Shown: in pieces, positions 1 to 8,597 of the stretch | Layout of the letters: each line of letters starts with the position of its first letter | How positions within the stretch are numbered: the first letter of the stretch is position 1 | Source: Gammaproteobacteria bacterium | Lineage (GTDB): Bacteria > Pseudomonadota > Gammaproteobacteria > Pseudomonadales > Azotimanducaceae | Direction: 5' to 3' | Assembly (NCBI GenBank): GCA_002689445.1 | Contig: NZGC01000090.1 | Span: 1-37,200, forward strand | DNA: 37,200 nt | Program-made: the position numbers and the translations under genes | Notes under the pieces: generated by a model | The model's input: the letters and a program-made list of their open reading frames with translations, nothing else | Told to the model about the DNA's origin: nothing | Databases searched by the model: none

Positions 1-154
1 TGTCATGACCTACCCAGTGGTAATGAGCTTCTGGGAAGAAATCAAAAGGTAGCTGCTCACATTCTTGAACTATCAAGATGTCAGGCTTTAATTGAGCGAC
101 ATGCTCGTACTTTGCAGCGAGCTTTAAACAGCAATTCCAAGAAACAATTCTCAT
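1..154 (-). CDS. Endonuclease/exonuclease/phosphatase family protein, N-terminal fragment (cut by window edge)
   Basis: Reading the minus strand from the ATG at 154-152 gives 51 codons that run off the left edge without a stop. The protein begins MRIVSWNCCLKLAAKYEHVA and continues with a hydrophobic strand ending IVQE. The WN near residues 6-7 and the QE at 30-31 are the first two conserved motifs of the exonuclease III / EEP (DNase I-like) fold, where the Asn and Glu help bind the catalytic metal. The catalytic His and Asp motifs lie outside the window, so activity (AP endonuclease, other nuclease or phosphodiesterase) cannot be decided. An in-frame TAG lies a short way upstream of this ATG; the ribosome binding site is weak. 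It is divergent from the MFS operon. Confidence 0.72.
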   Translation of the reverse strand, partial: MRIVSWNCCLKLAAKYEHVAQLKPDILIVQECEQLPFDFFPEAHYHWVGHD

Positions 155-243
155 GCCTGGAACGATAACAAGTTGGCACTCCAAAAACCTCTATAAATGT
201 CCAAGCACTTCCATATCTAGGTGAGGGGTGGCATGGCCTCCTG

Positions 244-357
244 CCTACCCCTGTCTTTACAGCTTTTAAAACCCTCTCCATCCTCCACAAGAGCAATCAA
301 TGAAGATGAGACAGCGGGTGGAAGCTTTTAAAAGTCTGCGGTAGACAAAAAGGTAGG
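244..357. repeat. Imperfect three-block inverted repeat
   Basis: The left half has CCTACC (244-249), TGTCT (252-256) and TTTTAAAA (264-271). The right half has the same blocks in mirrored order and complement: TTTTAAAA (326-333), AGACA (343-347) and GGTAGG (352-357). Gaps differ by two bases per interval and 54 bp separate the halves. AGCTTTTAAAA also occurs as a direct repeat at 261-271 and 323-333. It could be a pair of operator sites in the divergent promoter region or the decayed ends of a small element. No transposase is present. Confidence 0.4.
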
Positions 358-370
358 TGTTTTACTGCCT

Positions 371-398
371 TTGACAGTGAACTGAAATTCCTTAAACT
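371..398 (+). promoter_or_regulatory. Candidate sigma-70 promoter for the MFS-kinase-SDR operon
   Basis: A perfect -35 TTGACA at 371-376 is followed after 16 bp by TAAACT at 393-398 (4 of 6 matches to TATAAT). If used, transcription would start near 405 and leave a leader of about 345 nt before the TTG start of the transporter. No better promoter was found closer to the gene. Confidence 0.35.
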
Positions 399-750
399 CT
401 ACAAATATAGACATTTCAGGCAGGGATGGCTCCCTAACGCGGCATCAGGCGCATTCTGGGCCCACCAACTTCTCAGGTTACTCCCTCAGTCCGACCGGGC
501 TATTTTTCCTCAAGGCTTCGATTGAGGCTCAAGATCAACGGCAACGCAAAGCCGAGTCTTCGCCGGTGTACCTTTTCAAAACCGGGCCAGGAGGTTGAGA
601 TTTTTCGATAGCTGCAAGGGGATCTAGGAATCGAAGAAAGCGCTCAGCCTGAGCCCTGGGAAGGCATCTAAACTTATTCTTACGTGAGTACCGACTTCAG
701 AAAAAGAACTGTGTTAGATTATTCGCTCTCAAATCTGTCTGGGGTCTTCG

Positions 751-2067
751 TTGAACCAATCTTTTAGCAATCGGTACCTCATATGGGTCATTACTATCTT
801 CACCCTCGCTTCAACCTGCTCGATCATTGATCGGCAGATCTTGAATGTGATGGTAGGCCCCATTAAACGGGACCTAGGCGGCATCTCAGATACTCAAGTT
901 TCACTGATCATGGGGTTTGCTTTCGCGCTTTTCTACACCCTGATGACCTACCCAGCTGGACGGATCACCGATCGCTATAATCGAAAAAATCTCATGACCG
1001 CAGGTATTGCCGGTTGGAGTTTCATGACCATGCTGTGCGGAGCTGCCAATCAGTATTGGCAACTCTTTTTGGCTCGCATGGGCGTTGGTGTTGGGGAGGC
1101 GACCCTAGGTCCGGCATCTAATTCAGCACTGGCTGATTACTTTCCTCCGGAGCGCTTGCCCATAGCGATCGGTATCGTTGCCTCTGCTCCTTTCATCGGT
1201 CAAGGTCTCGCCAACATTGCCGGTGGTCCGCTCATCGACTATCTGGAGGCTACACCGAATTATGTGGTGCCGGTGCTCGGCGAAATCTATTCATGGCAGA
1301 TGGTGCTTATGATCGTAGGCGCACCGGGGCTGCTGATTGCTTTAGCGGTCTGGTTTTTAATTGAACCTGAGCGAAAGAATAAACAGCGTGAGGACAGTAA
1401 CTCTGTGCCACTCAGCGAAGTTTGGGACTTTATTCTGACTCGAAAACACTTCTTCTTTTTCGTTTTCTTGGGCTACCTTTGCTTGGCGACTCAAGGCTGG
1501 TCCCTGTTCAGTTGGCTGGTCGAATATTTTGTACGTAACCATGGTTGGAGCCGTACCGAGATCGGGCTTTCCTATGGCTCGATTGCTCTTACCCTAGGCA
1601 TAGCAGGCAGTGTTGCCGGCGGCTTATTTGCCAGTCGTATGATTCGGCGGGGCACGCTTGATGCAACCTTACGAGTCGTCTTGTACAGCACCATCGCACT
1701 ATTTCCCTTGGCAGCTTTCCTCACCATCGTACCAAATCCGTATCTTGCTCTGGCAATGCTTGTGCCGGTAACTTTTTGTATGGCAATGCCCCCGGGATTA
1801 ATCATCGCCACATTGCAGACAGTCTCGCCTAACGAACTCCGAGGGCAAATGGTTGCCTTTTATCTGATTGCTGTGAACTTTTTATCCTACAGTTTTGCGC
1901 CCTCACTGCCGGCAGTCATCAGTGATTTCGTATTCGAGACCGAGCAAGGACTCGGACAAGCTATATCTCTACTCGCCGTCATCAATTACAGTATTGCTAT
2001 CGTCTGCATTGGATTGAGTCTGCGATACTTCAGAGACGCGATCGCCAAAGCCAAAGTTTGGAGTTAG
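751..2067 (+). CDS. MFS transporter, Spinster-like family
   Basis: Predicted 438-residue inner-membrane secondary transporter with about 12 hydrophobic segments. The first is at roughly residues 9-26. The MFS motif A is visible as AGRITDRYNRK at residues 69-79, in the loop after the second helix. The D-R pair near residues 27-28 at the end of helix 1 resembles Spinster-type transporters, which in bacteria often sit with catabolic genes for hydrophobic or carboxylated compounds; the substrate here is unknown. The start is a TTG preceded by GGGG with a 6-base spacer; no ATG upstream of the first membrane helix is available in frame. The gene leads a three-gene operon with a kinase-like protein 34 bases downstream and an SDR. 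Confidence 0.85.
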   Translation: MNQSFSNRYLIWVITIFTLASTCSIIDRQILNVMVGPIKRDLGGISDTQVSLIMGFAFALFYTLMTYPAGRITDRYNRKNLMTAGIAGWSFMTMLCGAANQYWQLFLARMGVGVGEATLGPASNSALADYFPPERLPIAIGIVASAPFIGQGLANIAGGPLIDYLEATPNYVVPVLGEIYSWQMVLMIVGAPGLLIALAVWFLIEPERKNKQREDSNSVPLSEVWDFILTRKHFFFFVFLGYLCLATQGWSLFSWLVEYFVRNHGWSRTEIGLSYGSIALTLGIAGSVAGGLFASRMIRRGTLDATLRVVLYSTIALFPLAAFLTIVPNPYLALAMLVPVTFCMAMPPGLIIATLQTVSPNELRGQMVAFYLIAVNFLSYSFAPSLPAVISDFVFETEQGLGQAISLLAVINYSIAIVCIGLSLRYFRDAIAKAKVWS

Positions 2068-2101
2068 TACTCTCTCTTTTTTCGCCACACGGAGCAAAAG
2101 C

Positions 2102-3130
2102 ATGACATTTCCCACAGCCCCGGATTCGCTCACCACCGAGTGGTTGAGTCAAGTACTCGGGCAACCTGTTGAATCATTCTCGGTCAAGCCCCTGGGAGAA
2201 GGCGTGGGTATTCTAGGCCTTGTGACTCGAGTCAATCTTGTCGGCGAGGGTTGCCCCAAAACCTTAATCGCCAAATTTCAATCCCCCGTTGTCGAGAATC
2301 GGGCTGTCGCCTGCACTTACGACATGTATGAACGTGAGGTGGCTTTCTATCGAGACATTGCTCCCACCTTAACGGTCCGGTCACCTCAGTGCTACCATGT
2401 CGATTACGATCCAGCCTCCCGAGCGTTCATTCTTTTATTGGAAGATCTACAAGGCTACGCTATTGGAGATCAAGTAGCTGGCTGCAGCGAAAGAGAATGT
2501 GAGCAGATCGTCCGAACCCTCGCAAGGTTCCACGCGGAAACCTTCGAAACCCAGGCTTTTGAAACTATCCAGCCCCACAATTCCGAAGCCCAGGTAAACG
2601 GCATGCAACAAGGGTTCACAGCAGGCTGGCCGGTGGTACAGACGCTTTTCCCAGAACTCATTACCCCTCAAGCCAAAGCCGTGGCAATGCGACTCCCTGA
2701 TGCGCTACCCAAGCTGTTGAGCGACATCACCAGAGCACCCGTCTGCATCAGCCATGGCGACCTACGACTCGACAATGTATTTTTCGCCGACGATCATATT
2801 GCGTTGGTCGACTTTCAAGCCATCTCCAAGTCCGCGCCGGAACACGACCTAGCTTACTTTCTAACCCAAAGTCCCTCGGATCAGGTGAGGAATGCTCGTG
2901 ATTGGGTCGCGCTCTATCACGAGGAACTTTCCCTATGTGGCGTTACTTACGATATCGAACTCAGTCGAGCGCGCTATCGGCAATGTGCGCTTTACTTCCT
3001 CTGCTATGCCGTGGTGATTTGCAGCGCGTTAGATTTGGCGAATGAGCGTGGAAAACGTCTCGGAGAGACCCTTTTGGGTAACGCTTTGCGGTCGATCGCA
3101 GAGCTTGATGCATTTGATTTACTAACTTGA
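2102..3130 (+). CDS. APH / ecdysteroid-kinase-like phosphotransferase
   Basis: 342 residues with the protein-kinase-like phosphotransferase fold. Visible are a candidate ATP-binding Lys in LIAKF (K58), EREVAFY with E78, the hinge-like LLLEDL at 111-116, the catalytic loop HGDLRLDN at 218-225 (Asp220, Asn225) and the metal-binding DFQ at 237-239. These place it in the APH/CHK-like (EcKinase) superfamily, whose members phosphorylate small hydroxylated molecules such as aminoglycosides, choline, fructosamines or ecdysteroids. The substrate cannot be read from sequence. The ATG at 2102 has GGAG at 2091-2094. Sitting between a transporter and an SDR, it probably phosphorylates the imported compound (inference). 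Confidence 0.85.
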   Translation: MTFPTAPDSLTTEWLSQVLGQPVESFSVKPLGEGVGILGLVTRVNLVGEGCPKTLIAKFQSPVVENRAVACTYDMYEREVAFYRDIAPTLTVRSPQCYHVDYDPASRAFILLLEDLQGYAIGDQVAGCSERECEQIVRTLARFHAETFETQAFETIQPHNSEAQVNGMQQGFTAGWPVVQTLFPELITPQAKAVAMRLPDALPKLLSDITRAPVCISHGDLRLDNVFFADDHIALVDFQAISKSAPEHDLAYFLTQSPSDQVRNARDWVALYHEELSLCGVTYDIELSRARYRQCALYFLCYAVVICSALDLANERGKRLGETLLGNALRSIAELDAFDLLT

Positions 3131-3140
3131 GGATCCAAAG

Positions 3141-3917
3141 ATGAAGTTACAAGGAAGAGTCGCAGCGGTAACCGGCGGTTCCGCGGGCATTGGTCGTGGC
3201 ATTGCTGAGGCATTTCTCGCTGAAGGGGCAAAAGTCGCGATTATGGCGAGAAATGCTGGCAAAGCCGAAGCGATGCTGGCGGAGATCAACGCGGGGGATG
3301 ACCTTATCTTTATTCAGGGCGATGCAATGGATCAACAATCCGTTGAGCACTTTGTTACCCACACCGCTGAACGTTTCGGACAGATTGACATTTTGGTCAA
3401 CAATGCAGGCGGCGCAGGCGATCTACAACCGGTGGCAAATCTTTCCGATGAAGCCTTCGACGAGTGCATGAAATGGAATGTGTATTCCACTTTCTGGGGA
3501 ATTCGAAAAGCGTTGCAGTTGATGCTACCGCAAAAATGGGGCCGGATTATCAACATATCCTCCATGGAGGGTAAACACGGAAAACCGGTTTTGACGGCTT
3601 ACACCGCGGCAAAACACGCGGTCAACGGTATGACCAAATCGATCGCTCGAGAAGTTGGGACCGAGGGCATTACCGTGAATGCGATTTGTCCTGGACTCAT
3701 TATCACCGATATCGTTAAGGACAATGGACCCAAGACCGCCGAGGCCATGGGTATGACCTTTGACGAAATGGTGACGACTTTTTCCCAAGAAGCAGCAATT
3801 CAACGTCCCAACACCGTTGAGGAGGTTGCTGCCGTTGCTGTTCTGCTTGCAAGCGACGTCGGCGGAGGGATTACCGGCGCTTTAATGAGTGTTGATGGTG
3901 GAACCGCGCAATACTAA
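3141..3917 (+). CDS. Short-chain dehydrogenase/reductase (SDR)
   Basis: 258-residue classical SDR, cytosolic NAD(P)-dependent oxidoreductase. The nucleotide-binding motif TGGSAGIG is at residues 11-18, NNAG at 87-90, the catalytic Ser at 140/141 and YTAAK with Tyr154 and Lys158. The C-terminal GALMSVDGG matches the usual SDR tail. It starts 10 bases after the kinase stop with GAGG upstream of the ATG, so it is the last gene of the MFS-kinase-SDR operon. The substrate is unknown; oxidation or reduction of an alcohol/ketone on the imported compound is an inference. It converges on rpoD with a palindrome between them. Confidence 0.88.
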   Translation: MKLQGRVAAVTGGSAGIGRGIAEAFLAEGAKVAIMARNAGKAEAMLAEINAGDDLIFIQGDAMDQQSVEHFVTHTAERFGQIDILVNNAGGAGDLQPVANLSDEAFDECMKWNVYSTFWGIRKALQLMLPQKWGRIINISSMEGKHGKPVLTAYTAAKHAVNGMTKSIAREVGTEGITVNAICPGLIITDIVKDNGPKTAEAMGMTFDEMVTTFSQEAAIQRPNTVEEVAAVAVLLASDVGGGITGALMSVDGGTAQY

Positions 3918-3925
3918 ACGTCCAC

Positions 3926-3947
3926 AGCCGGAACCTAGGTTCCGGCT
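3926..3947. terminator. Perfect 22-bp palindrome between convergent SDR and rpoD
   Basis: AGCCGGAACCT followed directly by its reverse complement, 9 bases after the SDR stop and 17 bases beyond the rpoD stop. The position suits a bidirectional terminator. Neither side has a clear T tract, so a Rho-independent role is only moderately supported. Confidence 0.5.
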
Positions 3948-3963
3948 ATTGGTCCAACACCGT

Positions 3964-5772
3964 TTAGGTATCCAAGAAACTTTTTAAGTGTTCTGATCGA
4001 CTCGGGTGACGCAACTTCCTCAAAGCTTTCGCTTCAATTTGCCGGATACGTTCCCGCGTTACATCGAACTGCTTGCCAACTTCCTCTAGCGTATGGTCCG
4101 TGTTCATATCGATACCAAATCGCATTCTCAGCACTTTGGCCTCACGAGCTGTGAGCCCAGCGAGTATATTTCTGGTTGCATCTTGCAAACCTTCTTCAGT
4201 CGCAACGTCCAGTGGCGATCCTACCGATGCGCCCTCGCCCAAGTTCGAATCTGAGTCTAGGAAATCACCAAGATTCGAGTCTTCATCATCACCAATCGGC
4301 GTTTCCATCGATATCGGTTCTTTAGCGATTTTCAGGACCCTGCGAACCTTTTCTTCTGGCATTTCCATGCGAACACCCAGCTCTTCTGGAGTCGGTTCTC
4401 GTCCCATTTCTTGAAGCATCTGTCGGGAGATACGCGACAGTTTGTTAATCGTCTCAATCATGTGCACCGGAATCCGGATGGTTCGAGCCTGGTCCGCTAT
4501 TGATCGAGTGATCGCTTGCCGAATCCACCAAGTCGCATAGGTCGAGAACTTATACCCACGGCGATACTCAAATTTATCAACGGCCTTCATCAAACCGATA
4601 TTGCCCTCTTGGATAAGATCTAAAAATTGCAAACCGCGATTGGTGTACTTTTTCGCTATCGAGATGACCAGTCGCAGATTAGCCTCGACCATATCCTTTT
4701 TGGCACGTCTGGCTTTCGCTTCTCCGATGAACATTCGACGATTGATGTCTTTGAGTGAAGCCAGATCCAGAGCAATTTCCTCTGACAGATTGAAGATCCG
4801 CTTCTGAGCGCGCTGAATTTCATCCTGAACGGGTTTTAACTTGGTCACGCCGGCCTTAATTTGCTTACTGCACCATTTAACATCGGCTTCATGACCCGGG
4901 AAGCGCTTCAGAAAATCTTGTCGACTCATACCCGCGTTTCGCACACACAGCGACATAATCTGCCTTTCGAGCTTTCTAATCTCGTGGTGGGGTGCCTTCA
5001 CCTGAGCAACAAGCTGCTCATAAATCTTGGGAATGAATTTGAAATACTGGAACGCAACGCCGAGCGCGGCGAGCTCTTTTGCAGCCGCCTCAGAACCACG
5101 GCCATTGCGCTTGATCGAACGTTGGGTTTTAGCCAACTGCTTTTCTAAGATGGCAAAGCGTTCTGCTGCCAACTCCGCGTCTGGGCCCGTGTCATCTTCA
5201 CTGGTTTCTTCTTTCGCTTCACCCGGTACGACTTGAGCTGCAGGCGCTACGTATTCAGCCGGATCCAAAAAACCAATGAGCACGTCGGCCAATTTGCCTT
5301 CTTCGGTTTGACTCTGCGCATATTGGGCAATCACGCCCTCAACGATACCAGGGAAGCCCGATGCCGCATCCAAGACTTCTCGAATACCCTCTTCAATTCG
5401 CTTGGCGATCTCTATCTCGCCCTCTCGGGTTAACAGGTCCACGGTGCCCATTTCCCGCATGTACATTCGAACTGGGTCGGTTGTTCTACCGGTTTCGTTT
5501 TCTACAGCGACAAGGACTGCCGCCGCTTCTTCGGCAGCGAGCTCGTCAGTCACATCGCCTTCTGCCATCAGGTCATCACTTTCGGGTGCCGTTTCGTACA
5601 CGGTGATGCCCATATCGTTGATCATTCCGATAATGTCTTCGATCTGTTCCGGATCAGTAATATCGTCTGGCAAATGGTCGTTGACTTCAGCATAAGTCAA
5701 ATACCCTTGCTCTCGTCCCTGAGCAATTAACTCTTTTATTCTCGACTGCTGCTGCGCCAGGCCGCTTGCCAT
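3964..5772 (-). CDS. rpoD: RNA polymerase primary sigma factor RpoD (sigma-70)
   Basis: 602 residues, close to the usual 613-617 of gammaproteobacterial RpoD. Region 1.1 occupies about 1-80 and region 1.2 about 97-130 ([11 protein letters not shown]). The non-conserved region spans about 130-360 with an acidic stretch near 185-205. Region 2 is about 361-440 ([20 protein letters not shown], then the WWIRQAITR core binding the -10 element), region 3 about 441-520, and region 4 about 530-600 with the -35-recognising helix [20 protein letters not shown] at 571-590. All the core functions look intact. The ATG at 5772 has GAGGGG upstream. It is the last gene of the rpsU-yqeY-dnaG-rpoD cluster and has its own promoter in the gap. 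Confidence 0.98.
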   Translation of the reverse strand: MASGLAQQQSRIKELIAQGREQGYLTYAEVNDHLPDDITDPEQIEDIIGMINDMGITVYETAPESDDLMAEGDVTDELAAEEAAAVLVAVENETGRTTDPVRMYMREMGTVDLLTREGEIEIAKRIEEGIREVLDAASGFPGIVEGVIAQYAQSQTEEGKLADVLIGFLDPAEYVAPAAQVVPGEAKEETSEDDTGPDAELAAERFAILEKQLAKTQRSIKRNGRGSEAAAKELAALGVAFQYFKFIPKIYEQLVAQVKAPHHEIRKLERQIMSLCVRNAGMSRQDFLKRFPGHEADVKWCSKQIKAGVTKLKPVQDEIQRAQKRIFNLSEEIALDLASLKDINRRMFIGEAKARRAKKDMVEANLRLVISIAKKYTNRGLQFLDLIQEGNIGLMKAVDKFEYRRGYKFSTYATWWIRQAITRSIADQARTIRIPVHMIETINKLSRISRQMLQEMGREPTPEELGVRMEMPEEKVRRVLKIAKEPISMETPIGDDEDSNLGDFLDSDSNLGEGASVGSPLDVATEEGLQDATRNILAGLTAREAKVLRMRFGIDMNTDHTLEEVGKQFDVTRERIRQIEAKALRKLRHPSRSEHLKSFLDT

Positions 5773-5812
5773 AAATCCCCTCTCTTATACCGATTTCCCC
5801 ATCGAACCCCTC

Positions 5813-5841
5813 ATTATAGGAATCAAAGTTGGCTTTATCTA
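5813..5841 (-). promoter_or_regulatory. Candidate sigma-70 promoter for rpoD
   Basis: On the minus strand a perfect TATAAT (plus-strand 5813-5818) lies 17 bp from TAGATA (plus-strand 5836-5841; 4 of 6 to TTGACA). The predicted start of transcription is about 35 bases before the rpoD ATG. This would let the housekeeping sigma gene be expressed apart from dnaG, as in other gammaproteobacteria. Confidence 0.6.
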
Positions 5842-5906
5842 GGGTGAGGGCCGAGCACTTCAGGATGTAATGACGAGAAATTCACAGAATTTATAGTGGG
5901 TTGGCA

Positions 5907-7709
5907 TTAGCTCCGCTTACTGAGGTGTTGCCTGAGCAGCAGCCTTTCTTCGTCAGTAAGCGCCGATGGCGGTTTGAGCAGTAAATGGTTAATTTGGCTT
6001 CGTGCCTCAACTTCTTGAAAGCGCGCGAACTTTCGCTGCATCCGCCCGATAAACTCGTCCCTTAGATGCTCCTGAGGCAGTAAAGGCTTGTATTCAAAGG
6101 CTTTTTTGATTAAGGACTGCTCTGGACGGCGAGCGTATCTTGCCAAAATTTCACCCGGTGAGGTCAGCGATTCCGTATGGACGGCGGTTGCAATGGCTTG
6201 AATCAGCTTATTTTGCGCGCCGGCTGCTAACTGCAAAAATTCCGATTCGGGGAATTCGAGCGCCAATTCTGGCTGCAAGATCAACATCGCCAAAGCTGGA
6301 TCAATCTCAGGCGACCGTTCAATCTCCTCCTCTTGACCCCAATACTCATCTGAGATCTCGTCCTCAGGAGGCACTGCCGGAGGCGCTTCGATTGACGGCT
6401 GATACCGGACCGTTACGTCTTTTAAACGATCCGAAGCAAGCCCGGTTGCAGTTGATAGCGCATCAATCATCAGCTGTCGAAAGACCCCATCCGGCATTAG
6501 GTTGATTAAGGGCATTGCTCGATTACTCAGCGCCGCTTTCCCAGCAATATCCTCAGTGGGAATACCTTCAGCAGCCAAGTCTTCAGTCAATTTGGTAAAA
6601 AACCAGTCCGAAACCGATTGTGCCGCGTCGATTGACTCAAGAAATTTCGATTGCCCAACCCGTCGAACCAAGGTATCCGGGTCGTCTCCCGAGGGTAAGA
6701 ACATAAATCGCGCACTTCGACCATCACTGAGATGGGGTAGAACGGTCAGTAAGGCCTTCCAAGCAGCGCGTAAGCCGGCAGCATCGCCATCAAAGCAAAA
6801 AACAATTTCCGAGACGATTCGGTACATTCGTTGAATATGATCGTCAGACGTTGCTGTCCCTAAAGTCGCGACCGCAAATTCGATTCCATTTTGAGCAAGC
6901 GCAACCACATCCATATAGCCTTCAACCACCAATAGACGCGACAACTTGTTAACGCTTTTGCGAGCCTCAAAGAGACCGTAGAGCTCTTGTCCTTTGTGAA
7001 AAACCTCCGTTTCGGGCGAGTTGAGATATTTAGGCTTTCCATCACCAATGACCCTTCCTCCAAAAGCGATAGTCCTACCTCGTAAATCACGGATGGGGAA
7101 CATCACTCTATCTCGAAACCGATCGTAGCGTTTCCCCTCTGCCTGCTGGTCAACAATTAATCCAGCAGCCAACAGGCCTCGGACCGCGGTTTCATCATCG
7201 CCTTGATCGCCCAGCAAATGCTGCCAACCCGGTGGTGCAAAACCCAATTCAAATTTAGCCGCAATCTGACCGGTTAGCCCTCTTTGCTTCAAATAGTCCA
7301 CTGCTCGCTGGCGCTCGGGATGTCCTTTTAATTGCTGTTTATAAAAATCTTTCGCGGTACTCAATATCTCAAAAGTCGCATTTCGCTTCTTAAATGCCTC
7401 TTCATCACCTTCGCTTCGATCATTGGGCACCGCCAACCCCAATCGGCCCGCGAGCGTCTCGACCGCAGAAACAAAATCTAGCCGATCAAATTCCATCAAA
7501 AACTTCAGGGCCGAACCGGAGGCCTGACAACCAAAACAATAATAGAACTGCTTTTCTTGACTGACTGAAAAACTGGGCGACTTTTCTTGATGAAAAGGAC
7601 AGAGGCCAGAATAATTTTGGCCTGATTTCTTAAGCGCGACTTTGGGTTCGATAATCTCAACGATATCGGTACGGGCTAACAACTCGTCTATAAAAGCTGG
7701 AGGGATCAT
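5907..7709 (-). CDS. dnaG: DNA primase DnaG
   Basis: 600 residues; synthesises RNA primers for replication at the fork with DnaB. The N-terminal CHC2 zinc ribbon is complete (Cys37, His40, Cys58, Cys61). The TOPRIM catalytic core shows VVEGYMDVVA with Glu263 and FDGDAAG with Asp307 and Asp309. The C-terminal part (about 440-600) is the variable DnaB-interaction domain, with an acidic linker (EDEISDEYWGQEEE) in front. The start MIPPAFIDELLARTDIVEII is the conserved DnaG beginning; the Shine-Dalgarno is weak, which is common for this tightly limited protein. It lies 63 bases downstream of yqeY and 134 bases upstream of rpoD. Confidence 0.98.
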   Translation of the reverse strand: MIPPAFIDELLARTDIVEIIEPKVALKKSGQNYSGLCPFHQEKSPSFSVSQEKQFYYCFGCQASGSALKFLMEFDRLDFVSAVETLAGRLGLAVPNDRSEGDEEAFKKRNATFEILSTAKDFYKQQLKGHPERQRAVDYLKQRGLTGQIAAKFELGFAPPGWQHLLGDQGDDETAVRGLLAAGLIVDQQAEGKRYDRFRDRVMFPIRDLRGRTIAFGGRVIGDGKPKYLNSPETEVFHKGQELYGLFEARKSVNKLSRLLVVEGYMDVVALAQNGIEFAVATLGTATSDDHIQRMYRIVSEIVFCFDGDAAGLRAAWKALLTVLPHLSDGRSARFMFLPSGDDPDTLVRRVGQSKFLESIDAAQSVSDWFFTKLTEDLAAEGIPTEDIAGKAALSNRAMPLINLMPDGVFRQLMIDALSTATGLASDRLKDVTVRYQPSIEAPPAVPPEDEISDEYWGQEEEIERSPEIDPALAMLILQPELALEFPESEFLQLAAGAQNKLIQAIATAVHTESLTSPGEILARYARRPEQSLIKKAFEYKPLLPQEHLRDEFIGRMQRKFARFQEVEARSQINHLLLKPPSALTDEERLLLRQHLSKRS

Positions 7710-7772
7710 TGCTTTGCCAGTTTGGCATCCATCACGAGTGTGGCATCCACCTCTTCGATTCGCAAGGGACGC

Positions 7773-8219
7773 CTAGCTGAGAGACGCCTTGACGATCCTG
7801 CTAACTTGGCCCATATCCGCTCGGCCTTGCACCTCACTTTTGAGCACCGCCATCACCTTGCCCATATCTGCCATCGCCGAAGCGCCGGTCGTTGTGATCG
7901 CAGCTTCAACCATCGCTGCCAACTCGTCTTCTCCGATAGGCTCAGGCATGTAGGCCGCGATCAAATCCAGCTCAAACTGTTCCTGTTCCGCTAAATCGCT
8001 GCGGCCAGCGGCCTCATACTGGGTGAGTGAATCTCGACGCTGCTTCGTCATCTTTTCCAATATCACCAGGATATCTTGATCTTGAAGCTCAATACGCTCA
8101 TCGACCTCACGCCGCTTCAGCTCCGCCATAATCAACCGCAGGGCGCCGAGACTGCGCTTGTCCCGCGACTTCATCGCCGCTTTCACATCGCTTTGCAGTT
8201 GGTCTTTTAAAGTTGACAT
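7773..8219 (-). CDS. yqeY: GatB/YqeY domain-containing protein
   Basis: 148 residues, matching the stand-alone YqeY family. The family resembles the tail domain of GatB, which binds tRNA in the amidotransferase; the cellular role of the stand-alone form is not established. Typical features are the N-terminal helix (LKDQLQSDVKAAMKSRDKR), a charged central helix pair, and the C-terminal helix with DMGKVMAVLK. Its place between rpsU and dnaG is the arrangement I recall for Pseudomonas and relatives. The 63-base gap to dnaG contains the inverted repeat TGCCA-GTT-TGGCA and two copies of TGGCATCCA (7723 and 7741). Confidence 0.93.
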   Translation of the reverse strand: MSTLKDQLQSDVKAAMKSRDKRSLGALRLIMAELKRREVDERIELQDQDILVILEKMTKQRRDSLTQYEAAGRSDLAEQEQFELDLIAAYMPEPIGEDELAAMVEAAITTTGASAMADMGKVMAVLKSEVQGRADMGQVSRIVKASLS

Positions 8220-8285
8220 CGCCAGAGTCTCTGAGTTGTCGTCGGATTGGTTGCAGCTGAGCAGTTGCCCCGGCTTGCTTTAGAA

Positions 8286-8306
8286 GGGCCACAAGAGATG
8301 TGGCCC
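8286..8306 (-). terminator. Strong hairpin in the rpsU-yqeY gap
   Basis: GGGCCACA, a 5-base loop and TGTGGCCC form a perfect 8-bp GC-rich stem about 16 bases after the rpsU stop. On the minus strand it is followed only by TTCT, so it may act as a partial terminator or 3'-end stabiliser that keeps S21 expression above that of dnaG and rpoD. That logic is known for the E. coli rpsU-dnaG-rpoD operon and is inferred here. Confidence 0.6.
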
Positions 8307-8321
8307 GTGCGGAGTCGCTCC

Positions 8322-8537
8322 CTAATAGAGGCGCTCCATTTTTCTTGACTCGCGTTGCACTTTCTTGGCGTAGCGCTTAACTGCAGCGGCCGCCTTTCGC
8401 TTGCGAATAGAAGTCGGCTTTTCGTAGAACTCACGCTTTCGTACTTCTGCCAGTACACCCGCCTTCTCGCAAGAGCGCTTAAAACGACGGAGCGCGATAT
8501 CGAAGGGTTCGTTTTCTTTTACTTTTACAAAGGGCAT
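8322..8537 (-). CDS. rpsU: 30S ribosomal protein S21
   Basis: 71 residues starting [20 protein letters not shown], identical in layout to gammaproteobacterial S21, with a basic C-terminus ([19 protein letters not shown]). S21 sits on the platform of the small subunit near the anti-Shine-Dalgarno and promotes initiation. The ATG at 8537 is chosen over in-frame codons further upstream because it gives the canonical N-terminus and fits the promoter about 25 bases upstream. No obvious Shine-Dalgarno precedes it. It is the first gene of the macromolecular synthesis operon. Confidence 0.97.
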   Translation of the reverse strand: MPFVKVKENEPFDIALRRFKRSCEKAGVLAEVRKREFYEKPTSIRKRKAAAAVKRYAKKVQRESRKMERLY

Positions 8538-8568
8538 TGATCGATTTCGACTATTTAAGAGAGCGCAG

Positions 8569-8597
8569 ATTCTAAACACTATCCTCGCCAATTGCAA
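8569..8597 (-). promoter_or_regulatory. Sigma-70 promoter of rpsU
   Basis: On the minus strand TTGCAA (plus-strand 8592-8597) and TAGAAT (plus-strand 8569-8574; 5 of 6 to TATAAT) are separated by exactly 17 bp. Transcription would begin near 8562, about 25 bases before the rpsU ATG. Confidence 0.65.

Larger units (their letters stand above)
155..750. other. Non-coding region between EEP-family gene (-) and MFS operon (+)
   Basis: No convincing reading frame was found on either strand. It holds an inverted repeat (244-357), a perfect TTGACA at 371-376, and several small hairpins downstream of it: AGGGA/TCCCT at 422-435, CCTCAA/TTGAGG at 508-527, a 9-bp wobble-containing stem with arms 601-609 and 630-638, and the near-palindrome GCTCAG-C-CTGAGC at 642-654. 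No tRNA or known riboswitch class was recognised. It is unusually long for this densely packed window. Confidence 0.6.

Noticed and set aside
4-960. A shared 13-base string (ATGACCTACCCAG) near the left edge and again inside the MFS gene around 945.
   Set aside because: The flanks do not match and the two copies lie in unrelated coding sequences, so this is coincidence rather than a repeat.
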